From the NCBI GenBank assembly GCA_903900155.1, contig CAIUMD010000046.1, positions 24,938-88,937 of the forward strand: a stretch of DNA of 64,000 nt, given 5' to 3'. The notes beneath the pieces are model-generated. The model saw nothing but the letters and a program-made list of their open reading frames with translations. It did no database searches and had not been told where the DNA came from. Positions 8,310 to 18,341 of this stretch are shown here, piece after piece (position 1 is the first letter of the stretch; each line of letters starts with the position of its first letter). A program made the position numbers and the translations under genes. The stretch is from an uncultured Caulobacterales bacterium. Its GTDB lineage: Bacteria > Pseudomonadota > Alphaproteobacteria > Caulobacterales > Caulobacteraceae.

Positions 8310-9368
8310 CTACAAGCCCGAACGCTGACGCTGCGACGACTTGGGTTTCTTGGTCTTTGGCGGGTCCAACGCTGTCATCGCCGCCACGCTGGACGGAATG
8401 GGCGGCGCCCCCGACGGCGGCCAGGGCCCGGGCGCGTCGCGCAGGAAGGCCTCGGCGTCGCCCCAGACGTTGGACGCCTGCTTGTCGACCAGCAGCAGGT
8501 GGTAGCCCTTGGCGTAGTAGGCGGTCTTCGCGCCAGGCTTCAGACGGCCCACCGCCTCGACCGTCGGCTCGCGCGGGATGATGTGGTCATTGGCCCCGTA
8601 GAACCAGGCGACCGGCACGTCGATCGCGCCCGTCGACTTCCAGGCCCGCTCCATCAGGCCGACCAGGCCGTAGATGGTGTCGGACCGCGCGCCCCAGATC
8701 ATCAGCGGGTCGCGGCCCATGCGGCGCAGCTCGTCGATATTGTCGGACGCCATGATGTCCTTCACCAGCCAGTCCGGCGGCTTGACCACCCACCCGCCGG
8801 TGGCGTGGGCGGTGACCCACAGGCTCAGGCGGTTGGGCAGCGGCTGGTTCGACCAGCCCCAGACGGCCGGCGCGAACAGCATCAGCTTGTCGACCGGCGG
8901 CGGACGGTCGGAGGCCATGGCGCTGATCGCCAGACCCCCGCCCATGCTGATCCCGGCCAGGGCGACCTTGGCGTTCGGGTGCCGCTCGCGCACCGCCGCG
9001 ACCAGCGCGCGGACATCGTCCAGCACCAGCTCCGTCGGCGCCCAGACCCCACGCTCGGGCGAGCGGCCAAAGCCCCGGACATCCAGGGCGTAGGTCGCGA
9101 TCCCCCTGCCCGCCCACCAGCCGGCCGCCAGGTGATAGGCGTTGGCGTAGTCGTTCATGCCGTGCAAGCCGACGACGACCCACTCGGGCTCGCCCGCCGG
9201 CAGCCAGCGCATCAGGCCGAGCTTGGCCCCATCGAAGCTGACGAAGCCGTCGTCGGTGATCCGCGGACCGCGAAAGCCCAGGGCCGCCAAGTCCGGCCTC
9301 TGCCGGAGCGGCGCGCAGCCGGCGAGGACGGCGGCCGAGGCGGTCAGGATCAGGGCGCGGCGGTTCAT
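8310..9368 (-). CDS. Lipoprotein alpha/beta hydrolase (lysophospholipase/monoglyceride lipase-like)
   Basis: A 352-residue alpha/beta hydrolase. The N terminus has a lipobox (VLAGC, lipidated Cys18). The oxyanion region is LHG (68-70), the nucleophile elbow is GISMGG with Ser141, and the acid and base are likely Asp in GANDHIIP and His in KGYHLLLVD. It should hydrolyse an ester lipid from the periplasmic or outer-membrane side. The C-terminal 35 residues are Pro/Lys-rich and disordered. Its ATG overlaps the stop of the upstream uracil-DNA glycosylase (TGA/ATG overlap at 9365-9368), so the two are cotranscribed and possibly translationally coupled despite unrelated roles. Confidence 0.85.
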   Translation of the reverse strand: MNRRALILTASAAVLAGCAPLRQRPDLAALGFRGPRITDDGFVSFDGAKLGLMRWLPAGEPEWVVVGLHGMNDYANAYHLAAGWWAGRGIATYALDVRGFGRSPERGVWAPTELVLDDVRALVAAVRERHPNAKVALAGISMGGGLAISAMASDRPPPVDKLMLFAPAVWGWSNQPLPNRLSLWVTAHATGGWVVKPPDWLVKDIMASDNIDELRRMGRDPLMIWGARSDTIYGLVGLMERAWKSTGAIDVPVAWFYGANDHIIPREPTVEAVGRLKPGAKTAYYAKGYHLLLVDKQASNVWGDAEAFLRDAPGPWPPSGAPPIPSSVAAMTALDPPKTKKPKSSQRQRSGL

Positions 9369-9949
9369 CGCGCCAGAATGTCCGCGACACGCTGGCGAAG
9401 ATAGGGCGTGACCTCCGCCTCGAACCACGGATTGCGCTTCAGCCAGCCGGTGTTGCGCCACGACGGATGCGGCATGGGCAGGACGTTGGGCCCGAACTCG
9501 CGCCAGCGGGCGATGGTCTGCGTCATGGTCCTGCTGGTCCGCCCCGGCAGCGCCCACTCCTGGGCGTAGCTGCCGACCAGCAGGGTCAGCTCGACGTTCG
9601 GCAGCACGGCCAGCAGCGGCGCCCGCCACATCGCCGCGCAGCGCGGCGGCGGCGGATAGTCGCCGCCCTTTGGGTTCGTGCCCGGAAAGCAGAAGGCCAT
9701 GGCCGCCACGCCGATCTCGGGCCGGCCGTAGAAGGTTTCGCGGTCGACGCCCATCCACTGGCGCAGGCGATGGCCGGACGGGTCGTTGAACGGCAGGCCG
9801 GTCTCGTGGACCAGCCGGCCCGGCGCCTGGCCGGCGATCAGGATGCGGGTCTCTTCCCGCACCCTGGTCACGGGCCGAGGCGTATGCGGCAAATACGGCG
9901 CGCAGGCCCGGCAAGCAGCGATGTCGGCGAGAAGCGTGTCGAGAGGCAT
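9365..9949 (-). CDS. Uracil-DNA glycosylase family protein (iron-sulfur type)
   Basis: A 194-residue DNA repair enzyme of the uracil-DNA glycosylase superfamily, expected to excise uracil or a related damaged base. Motif 1 is GQAPG (40-44) and motif 2 is MPHPSW near residue 166. Four cysteines (13, 16, 87 and 104), spaced CxxC then C-x16-C, fit the 4Fe-4S cluster of family 4/5-type enzymes. The start at ATG 9949 is set by homologous length; a longer frame continues upstream. It overlaps the lipoprotein hydrolase by 4 bp. Confidence 0.8.
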   Translation of the reverse strand: MPLDTLLADIAACRACAPYLPHTPRPVTRVREETRILIAGQAPGRLVHETGLPFNDPSGHRLRQWMGVDRETFYGRPEIGVAAMAFCFPGTNPKGGDYPPPPRCAAMWRAPLLAVLPNVELTLLVGSYAQEWALPGRTSRTMTQTIARWREFGPNVLPMPHPSWRNTGWLKRNPWFEAEVTPYLRQRVADILAR

Positions 9950-9990
9950 CGGCTGGGATCTAGGCGCGCCTCTCCAAAACCCAAGCTCGA

Positions 9991-10293
9991 CTAGTCTTCG
10001 TCGCCGTCGATCTCGGCCTCGGGAGCCTCCTCGAACGAGGTCGGATCGCCTTCCAGGCGCGTGCGGATGCGATAGACGCCGCGGAATTTCTCGGGGTTGA
10101 CCGGCTTGTTGTGGCGCAGGATCACCACCTTGCCCTCGCGGGCCAGCTCGATGGCGTTGGTGCGCACGTGGCCCAGGATCTGCTGCCAGCGCTCGGGCTG
10201 GATCGCCTTGGCGACGTTCATCGGGTCGATCGACTTGCCCTCGGCCAGCGGCGCCAGCATGGACAGGATCGTGTCTTGGATCGGGGAGGTCAT
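9991..10293 (-). CDS. DUF3253 domain protein
   Basis: A 100-residue soluble protein. Its layout matches DUF3253, a small winged-helix-like family: an N-terminal helical segment (TILSMLAPLAEGKSIDPMNVAKAI), then WQQILGHVRTNAIELAREGKV and a basic strand ending in a short acidic tail. The start ATG 10293 follows GGAGAGC. It lies just upstream of the glycosylase/hydrolase pair on the same strand with a 41-bp gap, so it may head that transcript. DNA binding is plausible but not shown. Confidence 0.75.
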   Translation of the reverse strand: MTSPIQDTILSMLAPLAEGKSIDPMNVAKAIQPERWQQILGHVRTNAIELAREGKVVILRHNKPVNPEKFRGVYRIRTRLEGDPTSFEEAPEAEIDGDED

Positions 10294-10400
10294 GGCGCTC
10301 TCCTGCCACGGATTGTCAGCGGAGGCGAGGCCGACGGCTTGCGCGCCCCTCCGCGCCCTTCTAACTGAACAACGATAAGAACAAGCGTAGGGGACGGGAC

Positions 10401-10853
10401 ATGGACGGCGGAAACGAGATCTGGAGCGGGCCGCGCCTGGTGGAGACCGGCGAGTGGGCCGGCTGGCGCACCTGGTCGGGCATGGATCCGTTCGAGGACC
10501 AGTCGGGGCCGTTCTACTTCAAGGAAGCCGAGGACGGCGCGATCACCGCCGCCTTCCGCGCCGAGACCAAGCACATGAACGGCGGCGGTTTCATGCATGG
10601 CGGCTGCATGATGACCTTCGCCGACTATTCGCTGTTCGCCATCGGCTGGAAGGCCCTGGCCGACAGCCGCGCCGTGACCGTCAGCCTCAGCGGCGAGTTC
10701 ATCGGCCCCGCCCGCCCCGGCGACCTGGTCACCGCGACCGGCGAGGTGATCAAGGCCGGCGGCTCGCTGATCTTCATCCGGGGCCTGATCTCGACCGGAA
10801 CCGGGCCGATGCTGAACTTCTCGGGCGTGGTGAAGAAGATCCGCAGCCGCTGA
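10401..10853 (+). CDS. PaaI-family acyl-CoA thioesterase (hotdog fold)
   Basis: A 150-residue single hotdog-domain protein. The FMHGGCMMTFADYSLF segment (about 61-76) corresponds to the HGG motif and catalytic Asp of PaaI/4HBT thioesterases that hydrolyse aryl- or acyl-CoA esters. Length and single-domain layout are normal. The start ATG 10401 lies in GGGACGGGACATG. It is followed by a palindromic repeat. The CoA substrate is unknown. Confidence 0.8.
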   Translation: MDGGNEIWSGPRLVETGEWAGWRTWSGMDPFEDQSGPFYFKEAEDGAITAAFRAETKHMNGGGFMHGGCMMTFADYSLFAIGWKALADSRAVTVSLSGEFIGPARPGDLVTATGEVIKAGGSLIFIRGLISTGTGPMLNFSGVVKKIRSR

Positions 10854-10867
10854 GGGACCGAAAGCCT

Positions 10868-10946
10868 GCCCTTCGACGAGCTCAGGATGAGGCTTCCGAC
10901 TGAACCGGCCTCAAAACTAGTCCTCACCCTGAGCCTGTCGAAGGGC
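10868..10946. repeat. Interspersed palindrome, CCCTTCGAC..GAGG family
   Basis: Two 25-bp arms (10868-10892 and 10922-10946) are reverse complements with three mismatches around GCCCTTCGAC and CTCAGG. The 29-bp centre is A/C-rich. This class of dyad is widespread between genes in alphaproteobacteria. Here it sits between the 3' ends of the thioesterase and gst and may serve as a shared transcription end. Confidence 0.7.
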
Positions 10947-10963
10947 GAGGACGGACCCGCCGC

Positions 10964-11587
10964 CTAAGCCGCCATCCCCGCCTGGGCTGCGGGACGGGCC
11001 AGCATGCCGTCGAACCACCGCGTGACGTGCGCCAGCTCCGGGTCCGGCCGCCACTTGATCATGCGGCCGAAGTCCAGGCTGGCGGCGGCCACCACGTCGG
11101 CGATGGTCACGCGATCGGCGGCGATGAACGGGCTCTCGGCCAGGCGCCGGTCCAGTATCTTCAGGCTGCGCTTGGCGCCGTCCAGATTGTAGGTCGCCAC
11201 CTCGGGCACCTGGGCCTCCAGGGCCGCCATGCCGGGGTGGCTGTGGCGCACGCCCTGCATCAGCGGGTTGGCGACCATCATCTCGACCCGCCGTAGCCAC
11301 ATCTCGATGATCGCCGTCTCCTTGGGATCGCGCCCGAACAGGTTCGGCTCGGGATAGACGCTCTCCAGATAGCGACAGATGGCGACGGACTCGGTGATCA
11401 CCGTCCCGTCGTCCAGTTCCAGGGCCGGCATGTGCGAGATCCCGACCTTGGCGCGGTATTCGGGCGACTTGTGCTCGCCGCTCATGATCGACAGCGTCAC
11501 GACCTCGACGTCGTCGATCCCCTTCTCGGCCATGAACCAGCGGACACGCCGGGGATTGGGCGCGCGGAGGCAGTCATAGAGCTTCAT
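10964..11587 (-). CDS. Glutathione S-transferase
   Basis: A 207-residue GST. The thioredoxin-like N-terminal domain (about 1-82) ends with the glutathione gamma-glutamyl-binding segment TVITESVAICRYLE. The helical C-terminal domain contains the N-capping-box-like TIADV near residue 165. It would conjugate or reduce electrophiles with glutathione in the cytosol. Its ribosome-binding site (GGGAGGAT) is the 3' arm of the hairpin that terminates the upstream nupC transcript, which may link expression of the two genes. Confidence 0.85.
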   Translation of the reverse strand: MKLYDCLRAPNPRRVRWFMAEKGIDDVEVVTLSIMSGEHKSPEYRAKVGISHMPALELDDGTVITESVAICRYLESVYPEPNLFGRDPKETAIIEMWLRRVEMMVANPLMQGVRHSHPGMAALEAQVPEVATYNLDGAKRSLKILDRRLAESPFIAADRVTIADVVAAASLDFGRMIKWRPDPELAHVTRWFDGMLARPAAQAGMAA

Positions 11588-11590
11588 ACG

Positions 11591-11621
11591 AAAAATCCTC
11601 CCGGCTTTTGACCGGGAGGAT
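11591..11621 (-). terminator. Rho-independent terminator of nupC containing the gst Shine-Dalgarno
   Basis: ATCCTCCCGG and CCGGGAGGAT form a perfect 10-bp stem with a 7-nt loop, followed on the minus strand by TTTT. The downstream arm contains GGGAGGAT, placed 7-8 nt before the gst ATG at 11587. The site therefore both ends the nupC message and would hide the gst ribosome-binding site in any read-through RNA. Confidence 0.75.
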
Positions 11622-11651
11622 GATCGTTTTCCCCGAGGGAATGAAAGGGCC

Positions 11652-12932
11652 TTACAGCCCGAACAGCGCCCGGGGCATCAGGCCGATCAGCGAGCCGGTG
11701 AGGCAGGTGGCCAGGAAGCCGGCCATCATCGCTTTCCAGACCAGGCTCAGCACCTCGGCGCGGCGTTGCGGCACCAGGACCGAGAAGCCGGCCACGTTCA
11801 TGCCGACCGAGCCGATGTTGGCGAAGCCGCACAAAGCATAGGTCATGATCATGCGGGTGCGCTCGTCCAGCGTGGTCGCGCCGATCTTGGCCATCTGGAT
11901 GAAGGCGGTGAACTCGGTGAGGATCAGCTTCACGCCCAGCAGGCCGCCGGCGGTGCCGGCTTCTTTCCAGGGCACGCCCATCGACCAGGCCAGGGGCGCG
12001 AAGACCACGCCCAGGCCGCGCGCGATGCTCAGCGGCTGGCCGCCGACCGGCGGCATGGCGCCCAGGATCTTGTCGACCATGGTGGCCAGGGCCACGAAGA
12101 CGATCAGGGTGGCGCCGACGTTCAGCGCGATCTGCAGGCCGTCGGTGGTGCCCTTCATGACGGCGTCGATCGCGCTGCCATAGGTCTTGTCCTCGACGGA
12201 GAGATCCAGGTCCCCGCCCTTCTCCATCGGGTCGGAGGGGACGACGATGCGGGCCAGCAGCACGCCAGCCGGGGCCGAGATGATCGAGGCCGTCAGCACA
12301 TGGGCGGCGGCGTTGGGCAGCACGCCGGCCAGGATGGTGGCGTAGGCGACCATGGTCGAGCCCGAGACGCAGGCCATGCCGACCGCGATCAGCATGAACA
12401 GCTCCGAGCGCGACAGCTTGTCGAGATAGGCGCGGATGAAGATCGGGCCTTCGATCTGGCCCATGAAGATGGTGGCGGCGGTGGCCAGGGCCGGCGGGCC
12501 GCGCAGGCCCAGCGTCTTCTGGAACAGGAAGCCGAAGCCCTGGGCCAGCCACTTGAGGATCTTCCAGTGCCACAGCAGCGCCGACAGCGCGCAGACCACC
12601 AGGATCACCGGCATGACCCGGAAGGCGAAGATGAAGCCCGCGCCCGGATTGCTGACCGGATAGGGCTGGTCGCCGCCGGCCAGGAAGCCGAACACGAAGG
12701 CGGTGCCGGCCTGAGTCGAACTGGCCAGGCCCTCGACGGCGCCGTTGACGCCCTGCAGCAGCTCGCGCGCCTGGGGCAGGCCGAACAGCACCACCACCAG
12801 CAGGACTTGGACGACCAGGGCGGCGATCGCCAGAACCCACGGGAATCGCTTGCGATTCTCGGAAACGAGCCAGCAGAGGCCCAGGGTGAGCGCCAAACCC
12901 GCCAGGGCCTGAACGTTCTCAGGACGGAACAT
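11652..12932 (-). CDS. Concentrative nucleoside transporter, NupC/CNT family
   Basis: A 426-residue inner-membrane transporter that imports nucleosides with a cation gradient. It has many hydrophobic segments and CNT signatures: GQIEGPIFIRAYL (the GQxE motif in the substrate site) and EFTAFIQMAKIG. The C terminus NIGSVGMNVAGF is typical. ATG 12932 (MFRPENVQ) was chosen for family length; the frame extends to 13019 with an atypical basic lead and no ribosome-binding site. The length fits the bacterial NupC type. No nucleoside catabolism genes are adjacent. Confidence 0.88.
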   Translation of the reverse strand: MFRPENVQALAGLALTLGLCWLVSENRKRFPWVLAIAALVVQVLLVVVLFGLPQARELLQGVNGAVEGLASSTQAGTAFVFGFLAGGDQPYPVSNPGAGFIFAFRVMPVILVVCALSALLWHWKILKWLAQGFGFLFQKTLGLRGPPALATAATIFMGQIEGPIFIRAYLDKLSRSELFMLIAVGMACVSGSTMVAYATILAGVLPNAAAHVLTASIISAPAGVLLARIVVPSDPMEKGGDLDLSVEDKTYGSAIDAVMKGTTDGLQIALNVGATLIVFVALATMVDKILGAMPPVGGQPLSIARGLGVVFAPLAWSMGVPWKEAGTAGGLLGVKLILTEFTAFIQMAKIGATTLDERTRMIMTYALCGFANIGSVGMNVAGFSVLVPQRRAEVLSLVWKAMMAGFLATCLTGSLIGLMPRALFGL

Positions 12933-13100
12933 CAAGACGAAGACCTTACTCAAGTGGCGCGCGCCCCCGCGACGCCGGCCAAGGGCGAAGAATGACACCA
13001 AGTCAGCGGTCGCGCGCAAGCGCCTTGCGTAAGGAATGGTTAAGGAAGCCGTCGATTGCCTAAGTCAGAGGACGCTTACCACCGTAACCACACCCCCAGT

Positions 13101-13214
13101 CGTCATCCCGCGCTTCATGCGCGGGACCCATCTGTCCGCCGCAAGGGCGGAGCGGGAACACGCTCTCACGTGAAAGCGGAACCATGGGTCCCGCGCACAA
13201 GGCGCGGGATGACG
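13101..13214. repeat. Interspersed palindrome, CGTCATCCCGCGC family
   Basis: The left arm 13101-13131 and right arm 13184-13214 pair over about 30 bp (CGTCATCCCGCG against CGCGGGATGACG, and CGCGGGACCCAT against ATGGGTCCCGCG). Smaller inner hairpins lie between them (CCGCC/GGCGG and CGCTCTCACGTGAAAGCG). It fills most of the gap between the divergent upstream side of nupC and the 3' end of the EF-hand gene. A likely REP-like element or terminator. Confidence 0.75.
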
Positions 13215-13222
13215 GTATAGGT

Positions 13223-13984
13223 TTAAGCCGTGACACTCGTCCCATTGCTGGCCTTGCCGTCCGACGACGTCAGCGCGGTGTCCAGTTGGGCCAGCAGCTT
13301 CTGCATCAGGTCGGCCGCGGCGCTGGTCGCGTCCGAACCGCCGGCGACGGCCAGTTCCTCGGCCGAGACGACGCCGTCCTGGTTGGTGTCCAGGCCCTCG
13401 AATACGCCGCTGGAGCCGGAAGAACTCGACGACCCGCTGGACGCCTCGGCGCCTTCGCTGGGCGGCGGTCCCGGCGGCGGGCCGCGCATGGCGTGAGTCG
13501 ATTGGTTGGCCGAGGCGCTGGAGATCGCGCTCGAGATCTCCTCGGTCGACAGGCTGCCGTCGCCGTCGCTGTCGAGAGCCGAGACGATGTCGGAGGCCAT
13601 CTTGTCCTCCAGCCCCTGGCCTTTCACCGCGTCCGGCGCATTCGCGGCCAGGGCGGTGGAGATCTCGCTGGCGGTCAGCAGGCCGTCGCCGTCCGCGTCG
13701 CCGGCCGACATCACCGAGCCGGCGACATCGTCGACCGACTGGGTCGCCAGCAGCGAGCTCAAGGTATCGCCGCCGAACTGCCCGCCCGGTCCGCCGCCGC
13801 CGCGCATCGGCGGCGGACCACGGCTCTCGCCGCCCGAGCCCTGCACATTTTGCCCGATGGACTGAAATTCGGCCTGCGACAGCTGCCCATCGCCGTCGGC
13901 GTCGGCGGTCTTGAACATCTCCGCCTGCCGGAGCTGGCGCAGCTGGGCCCAGTTTGTAGAGGAGGTGGCGCTCGTCACGCTCAT
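13223..13984 (-). CDS. EF-hand calcium-binding protein
   Basis: A 253-residue protein with four EF-hand loops: DADADGDGQLS (about 27-37), DADGDGLLTASE (96-107), DSDGDGSLSTEE (138-149) and DTNQDGVVSAEE (199-210). Each has the Asp/Asn ligands and the terminal Glu for Ca2+. The linkers are Gly/Pro- and Ser-rich (55-72 and 167-193). There is no signal peptide; the N terminus SVTSATSSTNWAQL is like that of other Caulobacterales EF-hand proteins. It is probably a calcium sensor or buffer. The partner is unknown. Confidence 0.85.
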   Translation of the reverse strand: MSVTSATSSTNWAQLRQLRQAEMFKTADADGDGQLSQAEFQSIGQNVQGSGGESRGPPPMRGGGGPGGQFGGDTLSSLLATQSVDDVAGSVMSAGDADGDGLLTASEISTALAANAPDAVKGQGLEDKMASDIVSALDSDGDGSLSTEEISSAISSASANQSTHAMRGPPPGPPPSEGAEASSGSSSSSGSSGVFEGLDTNQDGVVSAEELAVAGGSDATSAAADLMQKLLAQLDTALTSSDGKASNGTSVTA

Positions 13985-14085
13985 TTCGCTCTCCCGTGTT
14001 GAAGGCGCCGAGAAGCCGACGCCCCCGAAGAGCAGCGAGAAATGTTCCAGCTTTCAGCGTGTTACGCGGCTGAAATGAAGCGCCT

Positions 14086-16173
14086 TCAGCGCCCGGTCAG
14101 TTCGTTGACCAGGTCGCCGCGCTCATAGACCTTGTCCAGCGCCTGGAGGATCGCCGAGCCCGACAGCGAGACGGTCCGATTGCGGGTCCCGTCATAGCCG
14201 TAGGCCCCGCCCAGCGACGGCAGGTTGCCGTCGAACGCCACGCCGATCAGTCGCCCCTTGGCGTCCAGCACCGGCGAGCCGGAATTGCCGCCGATGATGT
14301 CGTTGGTGCTGGTGAAGTCGAAGACGGTGTCGCGCTTCAGCCGGTCCTTGGCCTCCAGCCAGCGCGGTGCGGCGGCGAAGGGCTCGGCGCCGGTCACCCG
14401 GTCGTAGAAGCCGGCGAAGGTCGTCGTGGAGGCGATCGCCCTGCCCCGCTCCTCCCAGCCGGCGACCTTGCCGTAGGACAGCCGCAGCGAGAACGTCGCG
14501 TCCGGATAGGCATTGTCGCCCAGCACGGCGAAGCGGGCCCTGGCGATCTTCTCGGCGGCGATGTCGGTCGGCCCTGCAACCCGCGCCTCGTAGGCCCCGC
14601 GCGCCTCGCGGGCCACCGGATCGGTGCGCAGGATGAAGCGGATCAGCGGATCCTCCGAGGCCTGAACCGCCGCCAGGCCGCCCTTCCACAGCGCCGCTCG
14701 AACCTCGGGATCGGCGAACCGCGTCTTGGCCAAGGCGTCCGCGACCTGCTCGGGGCTCTCTTGGCCCAGCAGCACCTTCACCGGCGCGGAGTCGACGCCC
14801 AGGGCCTCGCGGGTCTTGAGCAGCCAGTGCTCCAGGAAGATCCGCTCCAGCGCCCGATCGCTGCGCGGCGCGTCGGCAATCTTGCGCTCGATCAGGGCCA
14901 AGCGAGCGTCGACATATTCCGGCAGGCGCTCGGCGTCGGGCTTTTCGCGCTCCACGGCCGCGCGCACCAGCAGGCGGGCGTAGTAGTAAAGCTCCGAGCC
15001 GACGCCGGCATTGTACTCCAGCATCCGCCAGGGGACGAACAGTTCGGCGGCGGCATGCTGGGCGTCGTCGATCTGGTCCCAGGCCGCGCCGGTCTCGGCG
15101 GCCAGCGCCGGATCGGCGGCGACCTTGGCGCGCAGATCGTCCTCGGCGGCGCGCTTGGCGGCCATGAAGGCCTTGTCGTTCAGCGCCGCCTGCTTGCCCA
15201 CGCCCAGCTTGTAGCTGTTCTGCACCCAAGCCAGGACCGGCGTGGCGACGCGGGCTTCGTCGGTCCCCTGCCGAGCGAACTGGATCAGCCGCCCGCGCAC
15301 CTCGGCCCGCTGCAGTTGGGTGATCGGCAGGACGAGATCGCGCTGGGTCTCCAGCTGGGCTGCCGTCAGCTGCCGCTCGGTCGAGCCCGGATTGCCGACG
15401 ACGAAGGTCGGCTCGCCCTCGATCGGCGGCGCATCGCGCCATTCCAGGTGACTGCGCGTCACGGCCGGCTTGCCGTCGACATAGAGCCGCACGAAGGCGA
15501 CATCGAAGGCGTATCGCGGGAAGTTGAAATTGTCGGGATCGCCGCCGAACGCCGACGCGGCGATCTCGGGCGCGAAGACCAGCCGCACGTCGCTGTAGCG
15601 GCGGTACTTGTAGACCTTGTACTGACCGCCCCGGAAGAAGCCGATCGCCTGGCAGCGCAGGGTCTGGTCCAGGCCGCAGGCGGCCAGCTCGGCCACCGCC
15701 ATCGCCCCGTCGCGGGCCCGCACGAAGTCGCGTCCGGTCTTGCCCACAACGGCGGCCCGCACCTGCCCCGTGACGTCGATGATGGTCAGCAGCACCTCGG
15801 CCTGGACGCCCGCGCACTTGCGCTCCTCGTCGCGGCCGTCGGTCAGGAAGCCGTCGCGGGCATAGTCCTCGCTGTCTTCGGTCGACAGCACCTGGGCGCA
15901 GTCGGCGACGCAGTGGCTGTTGGTGATCGCCAGCCCCTGGCCGCTGACCAGTCCCGCCGAGCAGCCGTTGGTCAGCCGCACCGCCGAGGCCTGGGCGGCG
16001 TCCAGCCAGGCCGGGTCCAGGGTCACGCCCGTAGCGGCCTTGATGTGCTCGACCGGGATCTTGTCGAAGGTCCACATGCCCTCGTCGGCTCGCGCGGCGA
16101 TGGGCGCGGACGCCGTCGCGGCGAACCCCAGCGCCAGGCCGGAAGCCGCGCGAAGGCCAAAAGCCATGGTCAT
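14086..16173 (-). CDS. S46 family dipeptidyl peptidase (DPP7/DPP11-like)
   Basis: A 695-residue periplasmic serine exopeptidase that removes dipeptides from peptide N termini. The signal peptide ends near ARA-DEG. The catalytic His is in TNSHCV (about residue 87) and the nucleophile is in GGNSGSPVLD about 65 residues from the C terminus, with the downstream GVAFDGN typical of S46. The length fits the family (about 680-720). The start is ambiguous among GTG 16197, ATG 16173 and ATG 16167; none has a clear ribosome-binding site. It is likely used for peptide nutrient uptake. Confidence 0.88.
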   Translation of the reverse strand: MTMAFGLRAASGLALGFAATASAPIAARADEGMWTFDKIPVEHIKAATGVTLDPAWLDAAQASAVRLTNGCSAGLVSGQGLAITNSHCVADCAQVLSTEDSEDYARDGFLTDGRDEERKCAGVQAEVLLTIIDVTGQVRAAVVGKTGRDFVRARDGAMAVAELAACGLDQTLRCQAIGFFRGGQYKVYKYRRYSDVRLVFAPEIAASAFGGDPDNFNFPRYAFDVAFVRLYVDGKPAVTRSHLEWRDAPPIEGEPTFVVGNPGSTERQLTAAQLETQRDLVLPITQLQRAEVRGRLIQFARQGTDEARVATPVLAWVQNSYKLGVGKQAALNDKAFMAAKRAAEDDLRAKVAADPALAAETGAAWDQIDDAQHAAAELFVPWRMLEYNAGVGSELYYYARLLVRAAVEREKPDAERLPEYVDARLALIERKIADAPRSDRALERIFLEHWLLKTREALGVDSAPVKVLLGQESPEQVADALAKTRFADPEVRAALWKGGLAAVQASEDPLIRFILRTDPVAREARGAYEARVAGPTDIAAEKIARARFAVLGDNAYPDATFSLRLSYGKVAGWEERGRAIASTTTFAGFYDRVTGAEPFAAAPRWLEAKDRLKRDTVFDFTSTNDIIGGNSGSPVLDAKGRLIGVAFDGNLPSLGGAYGYDGTRNRTVSLSGSAILQALDKVYERGDLVNELTGR

Positions 16174-16357
16174 GAAGGGGTGGCCAGATCGCTGCACTGG
16201 GAGAGTCGCTTAGCCCCCAGAACGGCGCCCAGCCAGCCCGTTCCGCTCGCTGCGCGAATATTTCACGCCGGAAATGCGCCTTACCCCGATTTAACTTGGC
16301 CGCCTGAAGAACGCCGGTCATTGCTGCAACCAACGGTTTGGGGGAGCGAGAGTCGGA

Positions 16358-17571
16358 ATGTCGTTGGCTTTGGCCACTCTTCTCTACGAGTGGCGACGTT
16401 ACATGGCGGCCGTGGTCGCCCTGGCCTTTTCGGGCCTGCTCATCTTGGCCCAGGTCGGCATCTTCGTCGGCATCGGCAAGGGCTTTACCGCCCAGATCGA
16501 CCGCGCCCGCGCCGACATCATGGTGCTGGGCCCGGGCGCCAAGGCGCTGTTCGGCGGTCCTTCCGGCCTGCCGCGCCGCATGATCCCGCTGGTCTACAGC
16601 CATCCCGAGGTCACCCAGGTGGCCCCGCTGGACGGCTCGGGCGGCCGCTTCCAGAACATCCTGACGCCCGAGCAGCAGGCCAAGGAAGAGGCCCGCGCCA
16701 AGCGCGCCGGCAAGGGCAAGGGCAAGGGCACGGGCAAGGGCAAGAGCGGCTCGGCCCGCAAGAGCGAGTTCGTCAACGTCACGGTGATCGACGCCATCCC
16801 CGGCTATGTCACCGTGCCCACCGACTACACCCAGTCGATGATCGAGGCCCTGCGCCGCCCCTACGCCATCGCGGTGGACGAGACGGCGCTCAGGCGCCTG
16901 GGCGTCAAGAAGGGCGACAAGGCCCTCTACAACGGCAAGACCGTCTATGTCGCCGTCGTCACCAAGGGCTATCCCAACATCATCCAGCCCACCCTGGTCA
17001 TGTCGCGCGACACCCTGCGCATGCTGGGCGAGGCCGACACCGGCCAGCGCGTCGGCCCGCTGATGGTCGAGATCCAGGACCCCTCGCGCGCCGAGATCGT
17101 CGTGGCCCAGCTGAACAAGAAGGCCGACGGCAAGTTCCGCGCCTGGACCCGCCAGGAGCTGGCTGACGCCAATTCCGGCGCCATGCTGGACGACCAGATC
17201 ATCGGCATCATCCTGGGCTTCTCGGCGTTCCTGGGCCTGCTGATCGGCGTGATCATCACCTGGCAGACCCTGCGCGGCGCGATCATGGCCAACATCAAGG
17301 AATTCGCCTCCCTCCGAGCGCTCGGCGTGTCGATGGGCGACCTGCGCAACATCGTCATGGAGCTGTCCTTCTGGGTCGGGATCGTCGGCGTGGTCGCCGC
17401 GGGCCTCTTGACCTGGCTGGTCTCGCTGATCGCGGTGGCCGGCGGCGTGCCGATGTATTTCCCGCCGACCCTGATCATCATCGTCGCCGTCTTCCTGGTG
17501 GTGATCGCTATGGTGTCGGGCTTCCTGTCGCTGGGCATCCTCAAGAACAGCCAACCTGCGGACCTGCTGCG

Positions 17572-17575
<4 letters not shown>
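16358..17575 (+). CDS. ABC exporter permease, FtsX/DevC type
   Basis: A 405-residue inner-membrane permease. One TM helix is near 15-38, a large periplasmic domain spans about 40-270, and three TM helices lie near 275-300, 325-350 and 365-390, the FtsX-like topology of DevC/MacB-like exporters. The periplasmic domain carries a Lys/Gly repeat (KGKGKGTGKGK, about residues 120-135) that looks like a slippage-prone insertion. It is the first gene of a permease-ATPase-adaptor operon, and its stop overlaps the ATPase start (ATGA). The substrate is not known. Confidence 0.82.
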
Positions 17576-18321
<746 letters not shown>

Positions 18322-18341
18322 TTTCCCGGGGGAATTCCAAG

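Noticed and set aside
14192..17554. A minus-strand reading frame of 1120 codons
   Set aside because: It is an antisense shadow of the S46 peptidase and ABC permease genes; long open antisense frames are expected at this GC content, and its composition is not protein-like.
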